64,000 nucleotides of DNA, from contig JACDEE010000001.1 of the NCBI GenBank assembly GCA_013816585.1, positions 77,001 through 141,000 on the forward strand. Reading direction: 5' to 3'. Source of the DNA: Sphingosinicella sp. (GTDB lineage: Bacteria > Pseudomonadota > Alphaproteobacteria > Sphingomonadales > Sphingomonadaceae). The position numbers and the translations under genes were made by a program. The notes beneath the pieces are model-generated. The model was given only the letters and a program-made list of their open reading frames with translations. It made no database searches and was not told where the DNA came from. This document shows, in pieces, positions 44,072-53,018 of the stretch (position 1 is its first letter; every line of letters begins with the position of its first letter).

Positions 44072-45393
44072 GCGGGCAAGCTAAGCGTTTGCGCAAGCTG
44101 GTGTGTCTGCAACCGGAGATCGGGGACGGCCACTATTTCCCAGAGCGCACCGCGAGTCATCGGTCCGATCGCGTAAAGACTTGCCGATGGACTCCCATTG
44201 GAATCCAGCACCCGGCATTTCGCATCCACGTCGATTCCGATCCGGCACGGGTCGGCACGAACCCGGCCGTCCTGAAGCAATTGCCTGAGCAGAGGCTCGC
44301 CGGCGCGGGCGAGATCGCCCTGCGGGCCGGTGCAATTGACGATCCGGCGCACTAGCAGGACTTCCGTCTGGCCGCTTCCCCTCGGGCGCCAGACCAGTTC
44401 GGCCCCTTCGCCCCGCAACGACGTGGAAACCAGCTTGCCTGCCTGGAAGGACAGACGGCCCTCGGCTTCCATAGCCGCGATGCGCGCGGCGATTTCGGGC
44501 GCGATGCGGTGCCGGTGCACATCCCACCAGGGACGAAGGTGGCGCAGGAACCGCCGCCGCCGATCGACGGGAGCGGCGGACCATAAAGCCTGGGTATGGG
44601 GACGGAGCTGGTCCACCGCGGACGGCCAGCCGATCGCCGCGGCGGAGCGGCGAACCGACGCGAGCAGATGCGACAAGGTGTCGATGGGCTCCTGAGCCAG
44701 ATCGGGCACCGAATGAGGCCCCGCCTCGTGCGCGCGGGGCACCAGGCCGCGGCGGGACAAAGCCAGGATCCTGCCCTTGAAGCCCGCGGCGTCGAGCATC
44801 AATGCCGCATCGATCGCGGTCAGCCCGGTGCCGATCAGTATCATTTGATCGCTGTCCGACAGGCCGCTGGTGATATCGCCCGCCCATGGATCGGCGACAT
44901 AAAGGTCGTCCGGCAATTCCGGCGAAATCACGCGCGGTCTTTCGGGCGGCAGATTGCCGACGGACAATATGACGGCGTCCGCCTGGAGACTCTCACCGTC
45001 CGCAAGGCCGATGGTTTCACCGCTCCCATCGCGAGTGACCGAAACGGCTTCGCCCTTGATGATGCGGAGCCGCCCGCCTGCCGCATCGCCCGCCGCAGCC
45101 AGCAATTCTTCCAGATAGGTTCCGTAGAGCCGGCGCTCGGCAAAGGTCGCTCCGTCGCCTTGTCCACGCGCCGCAAGCCAGTTCGCGAAATGGTCTTGCG
45201 TGTCGGCAAAGGCGCTCATCTTGGCCGCGCGGACGTTCAGCAGGTGATCGGGATAAGAGGTGCTGTAGGCCGCGCCGCGGGCTGGCCGTTCCGCTCGCTC
45301 GATCAGCGTGATCCGGGCGGTACCGAAGCGCAGGAGATTGATCGCCTGCAGTGCGCCCGAATAGCCGGCACCGATAATCGCGATATGGTTCAA
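44068..45393 (-). CDS. FAD/NAD(P)-binding oxidoreductase (NAD_binding_9 type)
   Basis: This flavoprotein has 441 residues. The N-terminal dinucleotide fold is IAIIGAGYSGALQAINLLRF, the family motif AAYSTSYPDHLLNVRAAKMS follows, a second Rossmann motif is MILIGTGLTAIDAALMLDAA, and the C-terminal NCTGPQGD and LYAIGPMTRGALWEI complete the class. Family members are poorly characterised; some act in siderophore or redox metabolism. The start is TTG 45393, which overlaps the Rrf2 stop (TTGA), so translation is coupled to the regulator. It is convergent with the histidine kinase. Confidence 0.87.
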   Translation of the reverse strand: MNHIAIIGAGYSGALQAINLLRFGTARITLIERAERPARGAAYSTSYPDHLLNVRAAKMSAFADTQDHFANWLAARGQGDGATFAERRLYGTYLEELLAAAGDAAGGRLRIIKGEAVSVTRDGSGETIGLADGESLQADAVILSVGNLPPERPRVISPELPDDLYVADPWAGDITSGLSDSDQMILIGTGLTAIDAALMLDAAGFKGRILALSRRGLVPRAHEAGPHSVPDLAQEPIDTLSHLLASVRRSAAAIGWPSAVDQLRPHTQALWSAAPVDRRRRFLRHLRPWWDVHRHRIAPEIAARIAAMEAEGRLSFQAGKLVSTSLRGEGAELVWRPRGSGQTEVLLVRRIVNCTGPQGDLARAGEPLLRQLLQDGRVRADPCRIGIDVDAKCRVLDSNGSPSASLYAIGPMTRGALWEIVAVPDLRLQTHQLAQTLSLPA

Positions 45394-45827
45394 ATTCCCG
45401 GCCCGGATTCGATTCCGACGGGCACCTGGTCGGCGAGGCTCAGATTATCCAATATCTGCGCGGTTTCGTCGCGCACCATCAGCATTACCCGGTGCAGGCG
45501 GCATTTATCCTGGGTGATGCAATGCGCGCATTGTTCGTAATTGAGGCGGCTTGCGCACGGGAGCAGACCCAGGGAACCCCGCGTCAGCCGGACGATCTCG
45601 CCATAGCTGATCTCGCCCGGCGGCTTGCCCAGCCAATAGCCTCCCTCGCGCCCGCGCAGGGATTCGACCAGGCCTGCCCGCCGCATCTGCGACAACATAA
45701 CGGTCAGGAATTTCGGCGGGATATTCTGCTGCGCGGCGATTTCGCTCAATTGCACAGGCCCTTGGCCATACCGGTCGGCCAGATGGAGGAGGGCACGGAT
45801 TGTGTACCGCGTGCGTTGAGAAAGCAT
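45390..45827 (-). CDS. Rrf2-family regulator with Fe-S-type cysteines
   Basis: This protein of about 145 residues starts MLSQRTRYTIRALLHLADRY, the standard Rrf2 winged-helix opening, with recognition helix PPKFLTVMLSQMRRAGLVES and wing RGREGGYWLGKP. The C-terminal half has Cys spaced C-x8-C-x2-C-x5-C (LPCASRLNYEQCAHCITQDK and the next Cys), suitable for an Fe-S cluster as in IscR, NsrR and RirA. It probably senses iron, NO or redox state. The ATG at 45827 has GAGG 8 bases upstream; an ATG at 45839 is possible. It forms an operon with the FAD oxidoreductase. Confidence 0.88.
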   Translation of the reverse strand: MLSQRTRYTIRALLHLADRYGQGPVQLSEIAAQQNIPPKFLTVMLSQMRRAGLVESLRGREGGYWLGKPPGEISYGEIVRLTRGSLGLLPCASRLNYEQCAHCITQDKCRLHRVMLMVRDETAQILDNLSLADQVPVGIESGPGI

Positions 45828-45868
45828 GGGAGGCCTCATGAACCGGCCATCGGGGCTTGGCAAGGGTA

Positions 45869-47225
45869 CTAGGGCGTACGGAGCAACAGGCCCGCGGCCC
45901 CGCACGCGGCGATGATGACGAGCATTCCGGCCTTCAGCCGAAGCATGGCGATGAGCGCGGCGACCGACAGCAAAAGCGCCAGGGGATCCACACTGTTCCA
46001 GCGCGGCATTTCGAACGAAAGCGGCCCCGCCCGTACCGCACCGACTTCGCCGAACAGATAATGGATCGCAAACCAGAGTCCGAGGTTCGCTATCACCCCT
46101 ACAACCGCCGCGCTGATCGCGGACAGGGCGCCGGCCAGCGCATGATGGCTCCGGAGCCGCTAGATGAACGGTGCGCCGACGAAGATCCACAGGAAGCAGG
46201 GAAGGAAAGTCACCCAGGTGGTGAGCAAGCGCCCAGTGTCCCGGCCAGCAAGGGCGGCATCAGGCCCGGATTGCGATAGGCCCCGAGGAAGCCAACGAAT
46301 TGTGTGGGTCATGATCAGCGGCCCGGGCGTGGTTTCGGCGAGACCCAGCCCATCGAGCATCTCCTCGGCGGTCAGCCAGCCATAGGATTCGACCGCGGCC
46401 TGCGCGACATAGGCCAGCACCGCGTAAGCGCCGCCGAATGTCACCACCTCCATCTGCGAAAAGAAGAGAGCGATATCGGCGAACACGCCCGCATCCGACT
46501 CGGCCAGCAAGGCCACCGGCACCAGCCATAGCAAGAGCAGGATGATCGCCGTGACGAGGATCCGGTGGGACGGCCGGACATGGGGCGGCAGATCGGTACC
46601 GAGCGCGCTATCGGCGTCGTGAAGAATATCCCCGCCGTCGGGCGCGTGCCCCGTGCCGCCGCAGAATGACACGCTCCCCGCTTTGGCTGCGGCAAATCCG
46701 ATCAGTCCGGCGACCAAGATGATGAGGGGAAAAGGAAGGCCGAAAAGGAAAATCGCGAAGAAGGCACCGACAGCCACCGCTCGACGCGCCATGGTCCCGA
46801 GCGCGCGGCCGCCGATACGAAGCATTGCTTGAAAGACGATCGCCAGCACCGCCGCCTTGAGCCCGAAGAACAGAGAAGCGACCGCGCCGGCGCCGCCGTA
46901 GAGGACATAGAGCCAGCTGAGCGCCATGATCGCAAAGAGGCCCGGCAGGACGAACAATGTGCCAGCGATCAGGCCGCCCTTCACCTTGTGCAGCAGCCAG
47001 CCGATATAGATTGCCAGTTGCTGGGCCTCGGGGCCGGGGAGCAGCATGCAGAAATTAAGCGCGTGGAGAAACCGTTCCTCGCCGATCCACTTTTTTTCTT
47101 CGACCAGGATGCGATGCATAACCGCTATCTGGCCCGCCGGTCCCCCGAAGCTCAGCAAGGCGATCCGCGCCCAGACGCTAGTCGCCTCCGCGAGCGAAAC
47201 GTTGTGCGGGGGGCTCCGGGTCCAT
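45869..47225 (-). pseudogene. chrA: Chromate-transporter ChrA, multiply disrupted
   Basis: This bidomain CHR transporter (about 450 codons) is recognisable by ARIALLSFGGPAGQIAVMHR, LPGPEAQQLAIYIGWLLH, VVTFGGAYAVLAYVAQ and LGLAETTPGPLIM. It carries four lesions. A six-base C run (47208-47213) separates the likely start MDPEPP at 47225 from PHNVSLAEA. Four extra bases (CACA) at 46300-46307 shift the frame after TPGPLIM. About one missing base at 46226-46233 restores it before LLTTWVTFLPCFLW. An in-frame TAG at 46160 replaces an expected Glu in GAPFI-[E]-RLRSHHAL. The frame then stays open to 45869. Chromate resistance is the family function; this copy is probably dead. Confidence 0.85.
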
Positions 47226-47261
47226 GCCTTTGATGATCCTGTAAGCCGGATCAGCCGCAAG

Positions 47262-47295
47262 AAAAAACCGCGGAGCGCACTTGAGCGCTCCGCGG
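47262..47295 (-). terminator. Strong terminator of the Oar-like receptor
   Basis: On the minus strand a perfect 11-bp stem (CCGCGGAGCGC / GCGCTCCGCGG) with a 6-base loop is followed by TTTTTT. It lies 43 bases past the receptor stop. Confidence 0.93.
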
Positions 47296-47338
47296 CTGAT
47301 AATGCTGGTCGAACCTCGCGGTGATCAGGGAGTGCTGC

Positions 47339-50300
47339 TTAGAACTCGAACCGAACGCCTACCCGAACCTGGTAAAGCGATTGACGGCTATTGAGGACCA
47401 AATTGGGATCGGTCACACGCGAATAACGATATTGCGCGCAGGTCTGGGTGGGCGCGGTGTTTGTTACACCGGCTCCCGGAGCCGTCCCCGTCGGCGTGGG
47501 AACCGAGAGACACTGCACGTCTGCCAACGACGCGGTATAAGGGAATGCTACCTGGCGAAGGGCTCCCCAATCCTTGTCGAGCAGATTGAGCACGTTCTCG
47601 ATATCAGCAAACAGCTTGAATCGGCTGCGGCCTACAAAGGTCGGAAGCTCTTGCGACAAGTGCAGATCAACCTTGAAGAAGTCGGGCGAAGTCTGACTGT
47701 TCTTGGGAACGATACTCCCACGATATTTATCAAGCCCCAGCCGATCAACCAAAGTGTTGAATGAGGCTTCCGACGCCGCAGAGTCGAAGGAAACGCGTGG
47801 ATCGTTCAATTCTGGCACGAAAAGCAGTCCGCGTCCGCCGTTGTTGATAGTTCCCAGCACCGCGAGGCGCCCGGTTCCGCGATCGAGCATCGTCACGCTG
47901 TAGGGCCGACCCGAACGATATTCGCCAAACAGGCTCAGCCTCGTCTTATAGTCACCGAAGAAAGCGCGTTTGTAATCGACCGAAAACTTCCATTGATCCG
48001 TTATCTCGTAGATCGAGCGGCCGTAAGCGGAGAAATTGGGATCTGCGAAGGCGTTGTTGCTATAAAGCGAGCCGGACGTGGCCGAAGTAAGTGCGTTGAC
48101 GTCCTTGATGTCGGACCGGGTGTAGCTACCATCTACCGAAAGCCCCCAATCCCAGGATTTGGCCAACCGGGCGACGCCAATGTAGGAACGGCCCCGTGAT
48201 TCGTTGGTCATCAACAAATCCTGGTTCGTGGTGGCGACTCCTCCGCGCGGTCCGTAGCGCGTGCGCCCATCCGGGAGCGTTCCGATCGGAACCGAGCGAA
48301 GGTCAGTCCATTGATAGGCATCGATGACTTCACCGTAAAGTATGTCGGCTCCAAGCAGCCAGCCGTCGCCCAAGGGGCCTAAATTGGCTTCGTAATTGGC
48401 TGATAGGGTTGCTCTCAGTTGCGACGCGACGTCCAAATCAGGATCGATCGCACTGACTGGAGCGTTCGCAAGCGAAGTGACGTTGGTGGCCAAGAAATTG
48501 GTAACAACGGCAGGAAAATCACGACCCGTCACGCCGTCCAAAGCGGCGCATGTCGCCGACGCCGCACAATTGGCGCGGTTAAGGTCGATCTGATTACTTA
48601 ACTGACCGGTATTGGAAAAGCTGTTCGACACGAAAACGTCGGGAGTGCCTCCCGCGAAAACGCCGACGCCCCCGCGAAGAATCAGGCGTTTGGTCGGGTT
48701 CCAGTTAAATCCGATACGTGGCTGGACGATGCTGCGGCCGGCAAAAGTCTCCGTATTCGCAAACCCATTTCGTGCGAAGAAATTAGGATTGAACCGAGGC
48801 CGGTCGGGATTATCGTAAAGGTCGTAACGGATGCCGGCGGTCAGCTGGAATTCCGGTGAGACTTCCCAATCGTCCTGGATTCCAAAGGTCCAGTTTTGCG
48901 TGGTGAAGGCGGCGGCAGCGTCATCCGCATCGAGACTGGGAACAGCACCGCCGAGGCGGAGGCGGTTCGCGCGTCGCGCCTGGAAGTCGGCCAGTGAATC
49001 GAAATAGAGGTTTCCAAGGGTATTTTGCAGGAAGAGGTTATAGGTCGAAATGTCGGTATAGCTGCCAAGGAATTTTACCGAATGATTGCCAGCCTGAAGC
49101 TTGGCAAGGGCATCGATCGAAAGGTTTTCCTGGTTTAGAGCGTTGCTCTGGCGGCTGATATCAGGCCCAAAAAAGATGCGCGACCCGCCACAGGATGTGG
49201 CGCTGTTCGTTCCCGAGTTGATCGACGTCGGATCCAGGCAGACTTCGAACTGCGCAATATTCCGGCCGCCAAAGGGGTCCTGATCGCGGTTATAGTCCCG
49301 ATAGCTTGCGCGGAGCTCGGTAGAAAAGGTGTCGGACCAGTCAGAATTCAACTGGAACACGCCCGAATTGACCTCTTCCGAAAGCTGATAGCCGTTCGAT
49401 TGAAGGCCGAGCGCTAAGGGAGCGGTGGTGAATGTGTTCTGCTGAAACTGCTGCGTCCCGACGTTACGGATGTACGTCACCGAGGCCCTGTGATCGTCGG
49501 TGATATTGAGATCGACCTTCGCGGCGATCTTTTCATCTTCCTCAACGGCGTTCTGAATCAGGCCTAGAGTATCGTAATTATAGGTCGCCTGTGCGATTTG
49601 ATTAACCTGGTTCACCTGGTCAAGCGTGATACCACCGATCTGGTTGGCAAAACCGGGGCCGACGCCATCATCAAACGGATCGCTTTCGTTAAGCTTTTCG
49701 TAGGCAAGCATGAAGAATAGCCGGTCCTTCACGATCGGTCCGGACAGCAACGCGCCATATTGTTTGGAGTCGAATTTCAGATCGATGACCCGGTCACGCG
49801 TCTTGGTGCCTGTCAGGCTGTCGTCGCTATAGGTGAAAAAAGCGGAGCCGTGAAAATTATTGGCGCCGGATCGGAGAACCACATTGATGGCTCCGCCCTG
49901 GAAGTCGCCTTCCGAGATATCGTAAGGGGCAACCTTGATCGCTAATTGTTCGATTGCGTCGAACGGGACGGGCCCGCGCGAAGTGGGCAAGCCCCCATTA
50001 TTGAGCCCGAAGTCATCCGAAAATTGAACGCCGTCCACGGAAAAACGGTTGAGGCGCCCATTCTGGCCGGCGACTTCGATCGTGCGCGAATTGGTCAGGT
50101 CCATAGTCACGAACGGATCGCGACGCGCAATATCACGAATGTCGCGATTTACCGACGCCACGCCTTCAATATCTTCGCGATTGAGGGCGGTGATCGGACC
50201 TTGCGAAGTCTGGCGTGCGCCGCGGACGCCAGTGACGACAATGTCCTCACCGGCCGTGTTCAGCTCGACCGGGATACGGAAAGGCTGGCCGGCCGTGAGG

Positions 50301-50581
50301 AAAATATCGGTGATCTGCTGTTCTTCATGACCTGGCGCAGTCACGCTGACCGTGAAAGGTCCCCCCACGCGGAGGCCGGGAGCGTTGAAGCTGCCGCTGG
50401 CATCCGTTGTGGTCCGAGATTGCGTTCCTGACGGAACATGAGTGACTACAACTTCCGCAGCATCGACGGGCGCGCCATTGGCGGTCACTTCGCCGCGGAT
50501 GGTTGAGCTGGTTTCCTGCGCCATGGCGATGGAAGGCAGGACGAGCGCGGTGGTCGCGCACAACAGCGTAGTGATTCTCAT
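47339..50581 (-). CDS. Oar-like TonB-dependent receptor with carboxypeptidase-regulatory domain
   Basis: This outer-membrane protein has 1080 residues. After a signal peptide (MRITTLLCATTALVLPSIAM) there is a carboxypeptidase-regulatory-like beta-sandwich (about 27-105: TSSTIRGEVTANGAPVDAAE), a TonB box (EDIVVTGVRG) and a plug (about 115-240, with EDIEGVASVNRDIRDIARRD and FSVDGVQFSDDFGL). A large barrel ends VRVGVRFEF. This plan is that of Oar proteins, some of which import peptides or degraded protein or export large protease complexes. The ATG at 50581 is well placed. A polyT terminator follows; no substrate enzyme is adjacent. Confidence 0.93.
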   Translation of the reverse strand: MRITTLLCATTALVLPSIAMAQETSSTIRGEVTANGAPVDAAEVVVTHVPSGTQSRTTTDASGSFNAPGLRVGGPFTVSVTAPGHEEQQITDIFLTAGQPFRIPVELNTAGEDIVVTGVRGARQTSQGPITALNREDIEGVASVNRDIRDIARRDPFVTMDLTNSRTIEVAGQNGRLNRFSVDGVQFSDDFGLNNGGLPTSRGPVPFDAIEQLAIKVAPYDISEGDFQGGAINVVLRSGANNFHGSAFFTYSDDSLTGTKTRDRVIDLKFDSKQYGALLSGPIVKDRLFFMLAYEKLNESDPFDDGVGPGFANQIGGITLDQVNQVNQIAQATYNYDTLGLIQNAVEEDEKIAAKVDLNITDDHRASVTYIRNVGTQQFQQNTFTTAPLALGLQSNGYQLSEEVNSGVFQLNSDWSDTFSTELRASYRDYNRDQDPFGGRNIAQFEVCLDPTSINSGTNSATSCGGSRIFFGPDISRQSNALNQENLSIDALAKLQAGNHSVKFLGSYTDISTYNLFLQNTLGNLYFDSLADFQARRANRLRLGGAVPSLDADDAAAAFTTQNWTFGIQDDWEVSPEFQLTAGIRYDLYDNPDRPRFNPNFFARNGFANTETFAGRSIVQPRIGFNWNPTKRLILRGGVGVFAGGTPDVFVSNSFSNTGQLSNQIDLNRANCAASATCAALDGVTGRDFPAVVTNFLATNVTSLANAPVSAIDPDLDVASQLRATLSANYEANLGPLGDGWLLGADILYGEVIDAYQWTDLRSVPIGTLPDGRTRYGPRGGVATTNQDLLMTNESRGRSYIGVARLAKSWDWGLSVDGSYTRSDIKDVNALTSATSGSLYSNNAFADPNFSAYGRSIYEITDQWKFSVDYKRAFFGDYKTRLSLFGEYRSGRPYSVTMLDRGTGRLAVLGTINNGGRGLLFVPELNDPRVSFDSAASEASFNTLVDRLGLDKYRGSIVPKNSQTSPDFFKVDLHLSQELPTFVGRSRFKLFADIENVLNLLDKDWGALRQVAFPYTASLADVQCLSVPTPTGTAPGAGVTNTAPTQTCAQYRYSRVTDPNLVLNSRQSLYQVRVGVRFEF

Positions 50582-50881
50582 GATGACGATCCCCGATACT
50601 GGGCGGAAGTGCCCTGTCCCCCGGCCGCAATATAACCCCCATATTGCGGTGCAGCGAAATGACTGGGACCCATTAGAATTGAAAGCGTTGCAGTTTCAAG
50701 ACTCAAATCCATGTTCTGTGGGTGAGTCCGACAAAAGGTGCCGGGGCGTGTCCTGCATGCATCGCTCAAGACTGTCTAAATGCTGGAAATGAACGAATAA
50801 TATTCGCGCGAGAACCAAATTTGATCCTCGACGGCGGATCGTCGATGCGCCCGGTTCGACCGTCTGGCGCAGATGCGTAAT
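50582..50881. other. Upstream region of the Oar-like receptor, no gene recognised
   Basis: About 300 bases between the receptor start and a perfect hairpin at 50882. It is relatively AT-rich near 50630-50830 (for example AATATTCGCG). No convincing coding region, tRNA or riboswitch was seen; it probably holds the receptor's promoter. Confidence 0.4.
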
Positions 50882-50907
50882 GGGGGCTGGTGTTGCCACC
50901 AGCCCCC
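50882..50907. terminator. Perfect 11-bp hairpin, terminator-like
   Basis: GGGGGCTGGTG / CACCAGCCCCC with a TTGC loop. There is no proper T tract on either side, so it may be a bidirectional or factor-assisted terminator, or an RNA 3' end. It lies about 30 bases past the stop of the questionable minus-strand frame at 50936-51295. Confidence 0.5.
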
Positions 50908-50935
50908 ACTTTCCTGGGGTCGATCGCCAGGCCCG

Positions 50936-51295
50936 TTAAGGCCAGGTTTTCTTCCCTGGGCGGATCGGGTTCCAACCTTGATCTTGCGATCCGGCTGGTT
51001 CCTTCTCGGGTTTCCATCGAAGCATTGCTGCCTCGGTCGGTCCCCTTTCGAACCATCGTTGAAATATTGCTATCTCACCGCTGATCCTTTCGCGGTTCCT
51101 TTGCCCGAAAGCTCCGGTTCCACTGGACGGTCCGGTAAGAATTTCCACTTTGGCTTGCGCCGCTGCTTTAATCCATTCCTCGCTCGCCCTGCCATTCGCT
51201 TCCGCGACTTTCACCCTTGCGGATGCCCGCCGTTTTACGCGGGTGGCAGTGGCCTGAAAGGTTCTTCCGTTGCCGATCGACCGCTTCCTGGCCAC
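50936..51295 (-). other. Questionable 119-codon frame or structured RNA region
   Basis: A minus-strand frame from GTG 51295 reads MARKRSIGNGRTFQATATRV and ends PIRPGKKTWP. It is basic, without a signal peptide, and matches nothing I know. Third-position GC is visibly lower than in neighbouring genes (roughly half of codons against a large majority), which argues against ordinary coding. The plus strand is also open over much of it, with a Cys/Pro-rich, unlikely protein. A perfect hairpin follows and two DnaA-box sequences precede it. It could be a small gene, a non-coding RNA, or part of a replication or chromosome-organisation site. Confidence 0.35.
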
Positions 51296-51342
51296 ACAAG
51301 GAAGCTGTCACTCTTAGCTGAGTCGCACAAACGGAATCTGCC

Positions 51343-51369
51343 TGTGGATAAGTAGAATCCTGTGGATAG
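51343..51369. promoter_or_regulatory. Two DnaA-box sequences
   Basis: TGTGGATAA (51343-51351), an exact complement of the consensus DnaA box TTATCCACA, and TGTGGATAG (51361-51369), one mismatch, in the same orientation and 18 bp apart. Both are preceded by CC. No other boxes were noticed close by, so a full origin is not shown; DnaA-dependent regulation or titration is an alternative. Confidence 0.45.
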
Positions 51370-51438
51370 TTTTCGGAAAGGCCAATCCGTCTTCGGGAAG
51401 TGGCATTCACCCTGAGAAACACATGATTCGCGCAGGGC

Positions 51439-51930
51439 TCAGGACAAATTCACCTCGACGACCTTGTCCTTGTAATCCTCCTTGGGATCGGAGCCGAGCA
51501 GCATCTTCACGCCAGCAAAGAGACTATTCTCGCTCAACCAGATCTGCGCCGCCGCGGGATCGAACCGGATCAGCTGCAGCTTTGGATCGTCCTTGCCCTC
51601 TTCATACCAGGCCGCAGCGAACGGATTCCACAACCGATCGATCGTGGCCCGGTCCTTGTCGGGTGCCAACCTGCCCTCCACGGAGGCGAACAGATCATGC
51701 CCCTTGGAGGCGAAAAGCAAAATGGCGGGGGCGCCATTGCCCATTGCCCGAACCAGATCGACATTCTTGGCGGTGAAGAACCAGATTGGACCGCCGGCGT
51801 CATCCTCGCCAAGCTGCGCCGTCATCGGTTGGGCATGACCTTCCTCTCGCCCGACGAGGCCCAGCATTACCGTCATGTCCGACTTCAACGCTTTCCAGAA
51901 TTTAGCTTCTATCTCGGCTTTATCGGCCAT
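51439..51930 (-). CDS. General-stress FMN-binding split-barrel protein (pyridoxamine-oxidase-like)
   Basis: The protein has 163 residues of the general stress protein 26 type (COG3871): KFWKALKSDMTVMLGLVG, GPIWFFTAKNVDLVRAMGNG, HDLFASVEGRLAPDKDRATI and the conserved LWNPFAAAWYEEGKDDPKL. The split barrel binds FMN in the family; the enzymatic role is unclear. It is preceded by a perfect GGAAC-N17-CGTT promoter, so it is likely a general-stress gene under EcfG control. The start at 51930 (MADKAEIEAKF) follows CAGGAGAG. Confidence 0.9.
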   Translation of the reverse strand: MADKAEIEAKFWKALKSDMTVMLGLVGREEGHAQPMTAQLGEDDAGGPIWFFTAKNVDLVRAMGNGAPAILLFASKGHDLFASVEGRLAPDKDRATIDRLWNPFAAAWYEEGKDDPKLQLIRFDPAAAQIWLSENSLFAGVKMLLGSDPKEDYKDKVVEVNLS

Positions 51931-51957
51931 GGCAGCTCTCCTGATTCAGATGAAACG

Positions 51958-51983
51958 AACGGGCCTGGCCATCCGCCGGTTCC
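51958..51983 (-). promoter_or_regulatory. EcfG-type general-stress promoter
   Basis: On the minus strand GGAAC (51979-51983), 17 bases, CGTT (51958-51961): an exact match to the alphaproteobacterial EcfG consensus. It lies 28 bases before the ATG of the FMN-binding stress protein. Confidence 0.75.
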
Positions 51984-52034
51984 GGCTTGGCGGCCGAAAA
52001 ATGAGGGGCGGCTCGCCGGGCCGCCCCTGATGGA

Positions 52035-52259
52035 TCAGACCGCGCGGCGGGTGACCGGGCCGTCAATCTTGTTGCCACTAAGCAGCGAGATGATTTGCCA
52101 GAGGGCGGAAAGCCCCACCAGCACATAGACGATCCGCGAAAGGACAGACATTTCCCCGAACAAGGCGGCGACCAGATCGAAATCGAACAGGCCGACAAGG
52201 CCCCAATTGAGGCCCCCGACGATCAGCAGGATGAGGGTCAGATAGTTCAAGGCACGCAT
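52035..52259 (-). CDS. DUF378 small membrane protein
   Basis: The protein has 74 residues and two membrane helices. It has the DUF378 signature LTLILLIVGGLNWGLVGLFD, then LVAALFG and VYVLVGLSALWQIISL. It is widespread in bacteria and of unknown function; it often clusters with stress genes. GGAGA precedes the ATG by 6 bases. It lies upstream of the stress FMN protein, in the same direction. Confidence 0.9.
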   Translation of the reverse strand: MRALNYLTLILLIVGGLNWGLVGLFDFDLVAALFGEMSVLSRIVYVLVGLSALWQIISLLSGNKIDGPVTRRAV

Positions 52260-52356
52260 TTTATTTCTCCATGATAATTGGATCGGACTGGGGAGACGAA
52301 GTTTGGGGCCCAGTGTCGGCCAGTGTCGGCCGCTCGTCGGAGTCAGTCGGCCAGGG

Positions 52357-52929
52357 TTAGCCAGGCAGCGAAACCGAATCGGTGACGTGGATGATTCCGT
52401 TCGATTGCATCACGTTGGCCTGGGTCACGTGCGACATGCCGCCTTTGGCGTCGATCAACATCACCTGGCTGCCCATCAGGCGCGCCCTTAGCGCTCCACC
52501 CTGAACCGTGGTCAGACGAGCTTCGCCTCCGCCTTGCTTGATGAGGCCGATCAGCTCTTGCGCGGTCACCCGGCCGGGCACGACATGATAAGTGAGGACG
52601 GATTGCAACGTCGCGCGATTGGCCGGCTGCAGCAACGTATCGACGGTTCCCGGGGGAAGCTTTGCAAAGGCCGAATTGGTCGGCGCGAAGACGGTGAAAG
52701 GGCCCGGGCCGGAAAGCGTATCGACCAGGCCGGCTGCCTTGACGGCCGCGACCAAAGTCGTGTGATCGCGCGAGTTAACAGCATTTTCGATGATGTTGCG
52801 CGTATCGTACATGGCGGCGCCGCCGACCATGCTTTGCGACATTTGCGGCGCGCCGGCATCCATGGCGGTGCAGCCACCGATCGGGATGGCGAGCGCGACC
52901 GCTGCGGCAGTGGACAGAATTTTCAACAT
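52357..52929 (-). CDS. Fasciclin-domain lipoprotein
   Basis: The 190-residue precursor has a lipoprotein signal (MLKILSTAAAVALAIPIGGC; lipobox IGGC at Cys20) and one fasciclin (FAS1) domain. The domain shows H1 LSGPGPFTVFAPTNSAFAKL and H2-like LTYHVVPGRVTA, and ends VMQSNGIIHVTDSVSLPG. FAS1 proteins mediate adhesion and are common in sphingomonads. It probably sits at the outer membrane or surface. It is separated by about 100 bases from DUF378 in the same direction. Confidence 0.93.
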   Translation of the reverse strand: MLKILSTAAAVALAIPIGGCTAMDAGAPQMSQSMVGGAAMYDTRNIIENAVNSRDHTTLVAAVKAAGLVDTLSGPGPFTVFAPTNSAFAKLPPGTVDTLLQPANRATLQSVLTYHVVPGRVTAQELIGLIKQGGGEARLTTVQGGALRARLMGSQVMLIDAKGGMSHVTQANVMQSNGIIHVTDSVSLPG

Positions 52930-53018
52930 GAAGACCTCGGGGCAATGGAATGGGAATATTCCAGATAAGTCCCACCCGCCCGATCCGCGATACGGACTTT
53001 GTGCCGTAGTTGGCCTGC

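Noticed and set aside
51300-51430. Chromosomal oriC
   Set aside because: Only two DnaA boxes, no clear AT-rich unwinding region or typical origin neighbours; kept as a question, not a call.
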